A DNA stretch of 9,943 nt, from assembly GCA_937967345.1 (NCBI GenBank), contig CALBTN010000379.1, positions 1 to 9,943 on the forward strand. The letters are read 5' to 3'. This DNA comes from an uncultured Rubrivivax sp. Lineage in GTDB: Bacteria; Pseudomonadota; Gammaproteobacteria; Burkholderiales; Burkholderiaceae_C. The notes under the pieces were generated by a model. That model did no database searches. It worked only from the letters and a program-made list of their open reading frames with translations, and was not told where the DNA came from. The translations under genes were made by a program, and so were the position numbers. Shown here in pieces: positions 1-5,251 of the stretch. The number at the start of each line of letters is the position of its first letter. Position 1 is the stretch's first letter.

Positions 1-49
1 ACCATGCCCACGCTGGGCTGTCGGGGTTATCCCAAATATTCACAAGCTC

Positions 50-451
50 TCAGCCGGCGTCGGCCTGGTTGACCATGTGGTCGGCCATGCCGGCGAAGGC
101 CTGCTCGATCGTCGTGCGCAGTGCGGCATCGCTCACCTGCTCGGCCAGCGCCTGGCGCATGCACAGCAGCCACTGGTCGCGCTCGCGCGTGCCGATGGCG
201 AACGGCAGGTGACGCATGCGCAGCCGCGGATGGCCGCGCTCGCGCACGTACAGCGCCGGCCCGCCGAACCAGCCGCTGAGGAACTTGAACAGGCTGTCGG
301 CGGCGCGCTCCATGTCCGGGTGCAGCCGGCGCAGCAGCTGCGCCTCGGGCAGCGTGTCCATCAGCGCATAGAAGCGATCGACCAGCGCGCGCACGCCCGG
401 CTCGCCGCCGAGGCGGATGTAGATGCTGCGGGCGGGGTCGTCGCTCACCAT
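50..451 (-). CDS. Truncated haemoglobin, group 2 (trHbO-like), 133 aa
   Basis: A small cytoplasmic haem protein of the 2-over-2 globin fold. Family members bind O2, NO or peroxide and are linked to detoxification or oxygen sensing; the ligand here is not known. Visible marks are the IYIRLGGEPGVRALVDRFY opening (about residues 10-28) with a Phe-Tyr pair at 27-28 (B10 Tyr), the segment FLSGWFGGP at 57-65, the motif RMRHLPFAIG with the likely proximal haem His at 81, and Trp94 at the expected G8 position of group 2. Length fits the family (about 130 aa). I chose the ATG at 449-451 because the open frame upstream is low-complexity Arg/Ala sequence read out of frame through the toxin remnant. The Shine-Dalgarno is weak (AAGAA), and the start lies 5 bases after the stop of that remnant, so translation may be coupled. 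The family assignment is firm; the exact role is not. Confidence 0.9.
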   Translation of the reverse strand: MVSDDPARSIYIRLGGEPGVRALVDRFYALMDTLPEAQLLRRLHPDMERAADSLFKFLSGWFGGPALYVRERGHPRLRMRHLPFAIGTRERDQWLLCMRQALAEQVSDAALRTTIEQAFAGMADHMVNQADAG

Positions 452-456
452 CGCGT

Positions 457-774
457 TCAGTTCTTGGCGAAGTACCTGACGCCGGCCAGACCTTCGAAGT
501 GCGCGTGCTGCGTCCACAGTGTGGCGCCGTGCCGGCGCGCCGTCGCGTAGATCAGGCTGTCGGCCATCGGCAGGCCGAGAGTGGCCGCTTCGAGTGCCAA
601 GCCGAGATCGATGTCGACGACATGGCCGCGCTGCATCAGCCACAGTGCCGAAGCGGCGGTCTCGCCGCCGGCCTCGCGCGCCAGCTTCTTCACCACCCCG
701 CAGACCGTCAGTACCGGCACCACCAGTTTCTCGATGTCGTCGATCAGCGGCGCAAACAGGTCGGCGCGCTCGGC
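457..774 (-). pseudogene. Decayed PIN-domain (VapC-like) toxin remnant, N-terminus missing
   Basis: The frame reads about 105 residues that closely resemble the body and C-terminus of PIN/VapC ribonucleases: LFAPLIDDIEKLVVP, then LMQRGHVVDIDLGLA, LPMADSLIYATARRHGATLW and FEGLAGVRYFAKN. The usual first 15-20 residues, with the catalytic Asp in a VVDSSGW-like start, are absent, and no ATG opens this frame. Compared with family sequences as I remember them, the second acidic site (normally an E in ..YEVFKR..) is Gly in VCGVVKK. The late acidic pair (TQDADFEG-like) is His/His in TQHAHFEG. About four residues before LPMADS also seem missing. Only the Asp of MADS remains. The frame differs from that of the antitoxin fragment it overlaps, as expected after an out-of-frame deletion near 774. 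It should be inactive as a nuclease. An in-frame GTG in the LVVP segment could start a shorter product, but nothing supports that. Confidence 0.8.
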
Positions 775-911
775 GGCTTCAATGGCATCAGGCGCAGACC
801 GCCGTTGAACTCGACCACCATCAGCTTGGAGCCGGGCTCGAGCTTGAGGCGCCGCCGCACCTCCAGCGGGATCACCACCTGGTATTTGGGGGAGACGGTG
901 ACGACGTTCAT
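744..911 (-). CDS. Truncated AbrB/MazE-fold antitoxin fragment (VapB-like), 55 aa
   Basis: The protein begins MNVVTVSPKYQVVIPLEVRR, followed by RLKLEPGSKLMVVEFNGGLR. This is the swapped-hairpin AbrB/MazE/SpoVT DNA-binding domain that forms the N-terminal half of many VapB-type antitoxins. Family members bind their own operator with this half and wrap the toxin with a C-terminal tail of 25-35 residues. Here homology stops at about MPLKP (residues 43-46). It is followed by nine unrelated residues and a stop, because the reading frame crosses the deletion joint into toxin-derived DNA. The fragment may still dimerise and bind DNA but has no toxin-neutralising tail. The ATG at 909-911 lies 5 bases after the histidine kinase stop, with a weak GGGA about 8 bases upstream. 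It could persist as a small repressor or simply as debris; the sequence cannot tell. Confidence 0.75.
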   Translation of the reverse strand: MNVVTVSPKYQVVIPLEVRRRLKLEPGSKLMVVEFNGGLRLMPLKPPSAPTCLRR

Positions 912-916
912 ATCGA

Positions 917-2251
917 TCATCCCAGCGTATGACGCATGGCCTGTCGATCATCGCCCGCATGGAAGCGTAGCGTGACCCGCAGCCCGCCCAGCGGCGAATC
1001 ACCGAGCGCGACCGTCGCACCGTGGCGCTGCGCGATGCTGCGCACGATCGCCAGACCCAAGCCGCTGCCGCTTTCGCCATCGCCGCCGCGGCGGTAGAAG
1101 CGGTCGAACACGCGCTCGCGTTCGGCCGGCGGGATACCGGGGCCGCTGTCGTCGACCTGCAGCGTCGGCACACCCTCGACCTGCGCCACCTGCAGCTCGA
1201 CGCGCGCGCCCTGCGGCGCGTAACGCACCGCGTTGTCGGCCAGGTTGCGCGCCAGCACTGCGAGCGCGGCGCGGTCGCCTTGGACCGACACCGGCGCGGC
1301 GGCGAACAGCTCGATGCGTGTGCCGCGCGCGCGTGCCAGCGGCACGGTGTCGGCCAGCGCCTCGCGCACCAGTTCGCTCAGGTCCAGGCGCTGCGGCGCG
1401 GCTGCGGCAGCACCGGGCTCGCTGCGCGCCAGCGCCAGCAACTGCTCGACCAGGCGGGCCGCGCGTTCGATGCCGGCGCCCAGCGCCTCGGCGGCCGCGG
1501 CGCGCTCGGCCTCGCTGCCGCTGCGCTTCAACAACTGCAGCTGCAGCTTCAGCGCGGTCAGCGGTGATCGAAGTTCATGCGCGGCGTCGGCGACGAAGGC
1601 ACGCTGCGTGTCCAGCGAGCGGCCCAGCCGCTGCAGCAGCGCGTTCAGTGCCGCCACCAGCGGCGCAACCTCGTCGGGCAGGCCGTCGGTTGGCAGCGGC
1701 GCCAGCGACTGTTCGTCACGCTGGCGCACGTCGGCCGCCACGCGCTGCAACGGGCGCAGCGCCAGTGCGGTCAGCCACCAGGCGGCCGCCGCCATGAACG
1801 GCGCCAGCAGCAGCAGCGGCAGCACCGCGCGCCACGCCGCGTCGGCCGCCAGCTTGCGGCGGATCGCCAGCGGCTGCGACACCTGGATCACGCGGCCGGG
1901 CATTGCCACGCTGAAGCTGCGCCACACCTGCGCAGCCACCGTCACGTCGGCGAAACCGAGCTGCGCGCGCTGCGGCAGCGCCTCGTGCCGCCTTGTCGCA
2001 TAGATCGCGCGGCCGTCCGAGGTCCACACCTGCACCACGAAATCGAGCTGCTCGTCGACCAGCGCGCTGGCCTGCGCCGGTGCCACCTCGCCCTGGTCAC
2101 GCAGCGACAGCGCCATCTGCCGCAGCTGGTAGTCGAACAGCGCTTCGGTCTCGATGCGCACGTTGCGGTAGCTGATGCTGCCCACCGCCAGCACCGCCAC
2201 CGCCAGCAGGCCGAGCACCGCCAGCAGCACGCGCCCGCGCAGCGAATTCAT
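917..2251 (-). CDS. Membrane sensor histidine kinase, QseC/TctE-like, 444 aa
   Basis: Sensor of a two-component system: it autophosphorylates on His and passes phosphate to the response regulator encoded just upstream. TM1 is at about residues 6-26, a periplasmic sensor of about 115 residues follows, and TM2 is at about 142-164. A HAMP-type linker starts around LALRPLQRVA (163-172). The dimerisation domain holds FVADAAHELRSPLTAL with the phospho-accepting His225. The ATPase domain has the N box NLADNAVRYAP (336-346), G1 VDDSGPGIP (366-374), the F box FDRFYR (382-387) and G2 GSGLGLAIV (395-403), all intact. Length is normal for the QseC/PmrB/TctE group. The ATG overlaps the regulator's stop by four bases (ATGA), so the pair is translationally coupled. 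The short sensor domain has no recognisable ligand motif, so the stimulus is unknown. Symbols such as qseC or tctE would go beyond the evidence. Confidence 0.95.
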   Translation of the reverse strand: MNSLRGRVLLAVLGLLAVAVLAVGSISYRNVRIETEALFDYQLRQMALSLRDQGEVAPAQASALVDEQLDFVVQVWTSDGRAIYATRRHEALPQRAQLGFADVTVAAQVWRSFSVAMPGRVIQVSQPLAIRRKLAADAAWRAVLPLLLLAPFMAAAAWWLTALALRPLQRVAADVRQRDEQSLAPLPTDGLPDEVAPLVAALNALLQRLGRSLDTQRAFVADAAHELRSPLTALKLQLQLLKRSGSEAERAAAAEALGAGIERAARLVEQLLALARSEPGAAAAAPQRLDLSELVREALADTVPLARARGTRIELFAAAPVSVQGDRAALAVLARNLADNAVRYAPQGARVELQVAQVEGVPTLQVDDSGPGIPPAERERVFDRFYRRGGDGESGSGLGLAIVRSIAQRHGATVALGDSPLGGLRVTLRFHAGDDRQAMRHTLG

Positions 2252-2910
2252 GCGGCGGTGTCGAGGAAGTAGCCGACGCCGCGCATGCTGCGGATGAACT
2301 CGGGCCCCAGCTTCTTGCGCAGCTGGTGCACGTACACCGACACCGCGTTGCTCTCGATCTCCTCGCCCCAGCCGTAGAGCCGGTCTTCGATCTGCGCGCG
2401 CGACAGCACCGCGCCCGGGCGCTGCATCAGCAGCTCCAGCACCGCGTATTCGCGCGCCGACAGCAGCACCGGCTGGCCGTCGCGCATCACCTGCCGCGTG
2501 GCCGGGTCGAGCGTCACGCCGCCATGCGCCAGCAGCGGCACCGCGCGCCCGGCCTGGCGGCGCAGCACCGCGCGCATGCGCGCACCCAGTTCGTCCAGAT
2601 CGAAGGGCTTGACCAGGTAGTCGTCGGCGCCGGCGTCCAGCCCGGCCACCTTGTCGCCGGGGCCGTCGCGCGCGGTCAGCACGATCACCGGCGTGGCGTC
2701 ACCGCGGCCGCGCAGCGCGCGCAGCACGTCCAGGCCGTGGCCCCGCGGCAGACCCAGGTCCAGCAGCACCAGGTCGAAGCGTTCGCTGGCCAGCGTGGAT
2801 TGCGCCGCGGCCGCGTCGCGCACCCAGTCGACCGCGTGACCTTCCATGCGCAGCGCCGCGCGCAGCGAGTCGCCGATCATCGGGTCGTCTTCCACCAGCA
2901 AGAAGCGCAT
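2248..2910 (-). CDS. OmpR-family response regulator (QseB/TctD/PmrA-like), 220 aa
   Basis: DNA-binding partner of the downstream kinase. The receiver domain (residues 1-115) opens MRFLLVEDDPMIGDSLR and carries the acidic pair Asp8/Asp9, the phospho-acceptor Asp51 in LVLLDLGLPRGHGLDVL, Thr79 in VIVLTAR and Lys101 in YLVKPFDLDEL. The C-terminal winged helix (about 125-218) shows LLSAREYAVLELLMQRPGAV, a recognition-helix region ESNAVSVYVHQLRKKLG and the closing hairpin IRSMRGVGYFL. I placed the start at the ATG at 2908-2910 because MRFLLVEDD is the canonical receiver start and the upstream frame reads non-conserved sequence. No good Shine-Dalgarno precedes it; a perfect 12-bp GC palindrome touches the start codon instead. 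The gene is divergent from a substrate-binding protein gene that it could control; that link is inference. Confidence 0.96.
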   Translation of the reverse strand: MRFLLVEDDPMIGDSLRAALRMEGHAVDWVRDAAAAQSTLASERFDLVLLDLGLPRGHGLDVLRALRGRGDATPVIVLTARDGPGDKVAGLDAGADDYLVKPFDLDELGARMRAVLRRQAGRAVPLLAHGGVTLDPATRQVMRDGQPVLLSAREYAVLELLMQRPGAVLSRAQIEDRLYGWGEEIESNAVSVYVHQLRKKLGPEFIRSMRGVGYFLDTAA

Positions 2911-3013
2911 CGCGGGCCCGCGGTGATTGCCAAGGCGAACGAGCATAGCCTGCGCCAGTCGGCCGGGCCCGGGGGGCAGAATGCGTGCGTCATCGCCCGA
3001 CCGGAGACCCGCC
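2911..3013. promoter_or_regulatory. Divergent intergenic region with two GGGCCC-centred palindromes
   Basis: This gap separates the response regulator (leftward) from the substrate-binding protein (rightward). It holds two perfect palindromes, CGCGGGCCCGCG at 2911-2922 and CCGGGCCCGG at 2963-2972, with centres 51 bases apart. On the minus strand a weak -10-like TATGCT (2942-2947) lies 17 bases downstream of the second palindrome's GGGCCC core. The first palindrome sits where the regulator's ribosome-binding site should be. These could be operator half-sites or an RNA hairpin, but at this GC content short GC palindromes arise easily. No convincing sigma-70 promoter is visible for the rightward gene. 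Confidence 0.3.
3003..3006 (+). promoter_or_regulatory. Ribosome-binding site favouring a TTG start for the binding protein
   Basis: GGAG here is 7 bases before an in-frame TTG (3014-3016) but 13 bases before the ATG (3020-3022) used in the CDS entry. The spacing fits TTG better. Using it adds only two residues (M-K) ahead of the signal peptide, so the product is essentially unchanged. Confidence 0.5.
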
Positions 3014-3019
3014 TTGAAG

Positions 3020-4042
3020 ATGCATCGACGCAGCGTGCTCGGCGCCGCCGCCGCCTTTGCCGCCCCCGCGCTGCTGCGCGCGCAAGCGCTGGAAAAGCCC
3101 AAGCTGACGATCGCGGTGGGCGGCAAGAACCTGCTGTACTACCTGCCGCTGACCATCGCCGAGCAGTTGGGCTACTTCAAGCAAGAGGGGCTGGACGTCA
3201 CCATCGTCGACTTCGCCGGCGGCGCGCGTGCGCTACAGGCGGTGGTCGGCGGCAGCGCCGACGTGGTCTCGGGCGCGTTCGAGCACACGGTGAACATGCA
3301 GTTCAAGGGCCAACCGATGCGCGCCTTCGTGCTGCAAGGGCGCGTGCCGATGATCGTGCTGGGCGTCAACCCGAAGACGCTGCCCAACTACAAGTCGGTG
3401 GCCGACCTGAAGGGCAAGAAGATCGGCGTCACCGCGCCGGGCAGCTCGACCAACGTGATGGTCAACTTCATCCTTGCCAAGGCCGGCTTGAAGCCCAGCG
3501 ACGTGGCCATCGTCGGCGTCGGCGGCGGCCAGGGCGCGGTGGCGGCGATGCGCGCCGGCCAGATCGACGCCATCAGCAACCTCGACCCGGTGATCACGCT
3601 GCTGCTGCGCTCGGGCGACCTGAAGATCGTCTCCGACACGCGCGTCGTCGCCGAGTCGGACCAGGTCTTCGGCGGGCCGATGCCGGCCGGCTGCCTGTAC
3701 GCGCCGCAGCCCTTCATCGACAAGAACCCGGCCACCGTGCAGGCGCTGGCCAACGCGATGGTGCGCGCCAACAAGTGGATTCAAGCGGCGGGCCCAGGCG
3801 AGGTCATCAAGGCCGTGCCCGAGAGCTACCTGCTCGGCGACCGCGCGGTCTACATCGATGCCTTCCTGGCGGCCAAACCCGCGCTGTCACCCGACGGGAT
3901 GATCCCCGAGGCCGGGCCGCAGACCGCATTCCGTGCGCTGGCCAGCATCGACCCGGAGATCGCCAAGGCCAAGCTGGACCTGAACGCGGTCTACACCAAT
4001 CACTTCGTGAAGAAGGCCAACGCCAGGTATCCGAAGGGCTGA
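3020..4042 (+). CDS. ABC-type NitT/TauT-family substrate-binding protein (SsuA/TauA/NMT1-like), 340 aa
   Basis: Periplasmic binding protein of the family that captures sulfonates, taurine, nitrate, bicarbonate or thiamine-precursor pyrimidines for an ABC importer. The N-terminus MHRRSVLGAAAAFAAPALL has a twin-Arg pair before a hydrophobic stretch and ends in an AxA-type site (RAQA, cleavage after about residue 23), suggesting Tat or Sec export. The mature protein begins KPKLTIAVGGKN and shows family hallmarks: YYLPLTIAEQLGYFKQEGLD, a GGARALQAVVGGSADV segment, and DLKGKKIGVTAPGSSTN (about 129-145) for the hinge and ligand loop, followed by AAMRAGQIDAISNLDP (about 175-190). Length is typical. 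No permease or ATPase gene adjoins it, so it is an orphan that must use a transporter encoded elsewhere. It is divergent from the two-component genes. The substrate cannot be named from sequence alone. Confidence 0.92.
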   Translation: MHRRSVLGAAAAFAAPALLRAQALEKPKLTIAVGGKNLLYYLPLTIAEQLGYFKQEGLDVTIVDFAGGARALQAVVGGSADVVSGAFEHTVNMQFKGQPMRAFVLQGRVPMIVLGVNPKTLPNYKSVADLKGKKIGVTAPGSSTNVMVNFILAKAGLKPSDVAIVGVGGGQGAVAAMRAGQIDAISNLDPVITLLLRSGDLKIVSDTRVVAESDQVFGGPMPAGCLYAPQPFIDKNPATVQALANAMVRANKWIQAAGPGEVIKAVPESYLLGDRAVYIDAFLAAKPALSPDGMIPEAGPQTAFRALASIDPEIAKAKLDLNAVYTNHFVKKANARYPKG

Positions 4043-4052
4043 GGCGGTTTGC

Positions 4053-4076
4053 GCCTTGTGCCTTGTGCCTTGTGCC
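4053..4076. repeat. 7-bp tandem repeat, GCCTTGT x3 plus GCC
   Basis: Three perfect copies of GCCTTGT (4053-4059, 4060-4066, 4067-4073) and a partial fourth (GCC) start ten bases after the binding-protein stop. The last GCC doubles as the start of the adjacent hairpin stem. Heptamer tandems of this kind can vary in copy number by slippage. The array is noncoding and lies between two convergent genes. Confidence 0.85.
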
Positions 4077-4092
4077 GCGCCCACAGCGCGGC
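4074..4092. terminator. Possible bidirectional hairpin terminator between convergent genes
   Basis: GCCGCGC (4074-4080) pairs perfectly with GCGCGGC (4086-4092) around a 5-base CCACA loop, a 7-bp all-GC stem that reads equally on both strands. Neither side has a T tract, so this is not a classical intrinsic terminator. Its position between converging stops at 4042 and 4103 fits transcription end or 3' end protection. Confidence 0.4.
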
Positions 4093-4102
4093 GGCGAGCG
4101 CC

Positions 4103-4348
4103 TCAGCGCGCCTGTTGCAGATGCAGCGGGTCGGCCGGGTCGGCAGCGGCGGGCTCGGCCGACTGGGCCATGACCTTGTCCAGGTCGAGCACCAGGGCGC
4201 CATCGGGCGCCTCGACCGCGATGCTGCGGCCCAGGCTGTCGAGTCGGGCCTTGTCGTGCACGCGGATCTTCAGCCCCGACGGGTAGCCGCTGAAGGGCTC
4301 GAATACCAGCAACGAGGCCATGTCCAGCTTGTGCGTGGTGTCGCTCAT
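4103..4348 (-). CDS. Small hypothetical protein, 81 aa, downstream of GAF membrane protein
   Basis: I do not recognise this protein. It begins MSDTTHKLDMASLLVFEPFS, continues with GYPSGLKIRVHDKARLDSLG and an Asp/Val-rich stretch (APDGALVLDLDKVMAQ), and ends in an Ala/Pro/Asp-rich tail (about residues 62-77). It has no signal peptide, no membrane segment and no Cys, so it is probably a small soluble cytoplasmic protein. The alternating hydrophobic pattern in residues 26-57 suggests a small beta-rich domain. The coding call is supported by a strong AAGGAG 7 bases before the ATG and by its position 11 bases after the stop of the membrane GAF gene, which makes a clear two-gene operon. It may act with that protein, but no function can be assigned. 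Confidence 0.8.
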   Translation of the reverse strand: MSDTTHKLDMASLLVFEPFSGYPSGLKIRVHDKARLDSLGRSIAVEAPDGALVLDLDKVMAQSAEPAAADPADPLHLQQAR

Positions 4349-4355
4349 CGCGCAA

Positions 4356-4361
4356 CTCCTT
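4356..4361 (-). promoter_or_regulatory. Shine-Dalgarno AAGGAG of the 81-aa gene, overlapping the upstream stop
   Basis: AAGGAG on the minus strand lies 7 bases before the ATG at 4346-4348 and shares bases with the TAA stop (4360-4362) of the upstream gene. Ribosomes finishing the GAF protein can reinitiate here. This fixes the start of the small gene. Confidence 0.8.
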
Positions 4362-5079
4362 ACTTGTGGCGCACGCCGTCGGCGAAGCATACCGCGGACA
4401 GGCTGTCGGCATAGGTGCCGACGATCTGCTGCACTCGCGGGTCGTCGAAGCAGGTTTCGTCCAGGCCGGCATCGCTGTCCAGGTTGAGCATGCCCACGAC
4501 CACGCCGTTCATCCAGATGGGCGCCGAGTACACCGACTTCAAGCTCGCCACGGCCTTCTTCTGCGCGGCGTCCAGACTTCCGGCTGCCGCACCGAAGCCC
4601 GGCCGTGTGGCGTCGAAGAGGCCAGCCACGCCGTTCTTCCAGGCCCAGCCACCCACGCCCTGCCCCTTGCGCCAGCGCATCACGCGTTCCTCGTTGGTGT
4701 ACGCGGCCGAGCCGGGCAGCCGGGCGGTGTAGTAGATGCGCAGGTAGCGCCAGACCTTCCAGCGGCTGGTCAGCAGCATGACGTTGATGCGCACGCTCGG
4801 TTGGCTTTGCCGGTTCATGGCCTGCATGAACTCGTAATACTTCGCCAGCAGGCTGGCCAGATAGGCGCTGGCGATCACGTCGGCCTTGCGCGGCCGGTCG
4901 GGCGGCACCGGGTTGCCGAGCACCACGTAGGCCTGCTGCAACGCCAGACACACGGTGAGCGCGGCGCCCAGCCACAGCACGCTTGCCTGGCTCAGCGAGC
5001 CGGCCGCCTTGAGCGTGTTCAGCCATTGCCAGCCCACCGCCAGCAACACCGTGAAGAACACCGTCAAGAACTTCTTCAT
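4360..5079 (-). CDS. Two-TM membrane protein with cytoplasmic GAF-like domain, 239 aa
   Basis: Inner-membrane protein with a likely small-molecule-sensing domain. TM1 is at residues 4-20 (FLTVFFTVLLAVGWQWL) and TM2 at about 32-54. A short linker containing SAYLASLLAKYYEFMQAMNR follows. The C-terminal 140 residues look like a GAF domain: RINVMLL (98-103), GQGVGGWAWKNG (139-150), SVYSAPIWMNGVVVGMLNLDS (182-202) and a final helix QQIVGTYADSLSAVC. No kinase, cyclase, phosphodiesterase or DNA-binding domain is attached, so any signal must pass to a partner, perhaps the 81-aa protein encoded 11 bases downstream. The start is the ATG at 5077-5079, chosen for its GGGAGG ribosome-binding site and the MKKFL N-terminus. 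Upstream in-frame sequence is Ala/Arg-rich and non-conserved in character. The GAF call is from motif reading only. Confidence 0.82.
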   Translation of the reverse strand: MKKFLTVFFTVLLAVGWQWLNTLKAAGSLSQASVLWLGAALTVCLALQQAYVVLGNPVPPDRPRKADVIASAYLASLLAKYYEFMQAMNRQSQPSVRINVMLLTSRWKVWRYLRIYYTARLPGSAAYTNEERVMRWRKGQGVGGWAWKNGVAGLFDATRPGFGAAAGSLDAAQKKAVASLKSVYSAPIWMNGVVVGMLNLDSDAGLDETCFDDPRVQQIVGTYADSLSAVCFADGVRHK

Positions 5080-5085
5080 CGCGCA

Positions 5086-5091
5086 CCTCCC
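5086..5091 (-). promoter_or_regulatory. Shine-Dalgarno GGGAGG of the GAF membrane gene
   Basis: GGGAGG on the minus strand lies 6 bases before the ATG at 5077-5079, which fixes the start. It is directly preceded by a perfect 12-bp palindrome (5092-5103). Confidence 0.75.
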
Positions 5092-5103
5092 GCGGCCGGC
5101 CGC
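5092..5103. repeat. Perfect 12-bp palindrome GCGGCCGGCCGC
   Basis: The 12 bases equal their own reverse complement and sit immediately 5' of the GAF gene's Shine-Dalgarno, in the gap between divergent genes. The palindrome could be an operator, but chance in GC-rich DNA is a fair alternative. Confidence 0.4.
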
Positions 5104-5109
5104 CGCGGC

Positions 5110-5133
5110 GGGCTGCGCGGCGGGCTGCGCGGC
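5110..5133. repeat. 12-bp direct repeat, GGGCTGCGCGGC x2
   Basis: Two perfect back-to-back copies (5110-5121 and 5122-5133) lie in the roughly 170-base divergent gap between the GAF operon and the oxidoreductase gene. Apart from this repeat and the palindrome at 5092-5103, I see no clear promoter elements in 5104-5240; only a weak CATAGT (minus, 5135-5140) resembles a -10. Confidence 0.6.
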
Positions 5134-5240
5134 CACTATGCCACCGCGCACCCCTTCACCCGCGCGCCGCCGAGCTTGGCGCAACCGTGGAGAATGGCCA
5201 GCGCCGCGGCGGCGCCGCTGAGCACCGTCGTCGGCAGCCC

Positions 5241-5246
5241 GGGAGG
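5241..5246 (+). promoter_or_regulatory. Shine-Dalgarno GGGAGG of the oxidoreductase gene
   Basis: GGGAGG ends 5 bases before the ATG at 5252. It supports that start over later in-frame ATGs, and means the Ala/Thr-rich N-terminal extension (residues 2-15) is really translated. Confidence 0.75.
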
Positions 5247-5251
5247 CTTCC

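Noticed and set aside
24..44. AT-rich patch with DnaA-box-like ATATTCACA and a nearby TTATCC
   Set aside because: Only one near match (8 of 9) to TTATNCACA is present at the window edge. There is no cluster, no dnaA/dnaN and no long AT-rich unwinding region.
457..1173. A single 238-codon frame covering the toxin remnant and antisense of the antitoxin and kinase end
   Set aside because: Only the last 105 or so residues resemble a protein family. The N-terminal half is the kinase and antitoxin DNA read in the wrong frame.
2326..4173. A 615-codon plus-strand frame across the response regulator and binding-protein genes
   Set aside because: It overlaps two well-supported genes in other frames and shows only low-complexity basic sequence.
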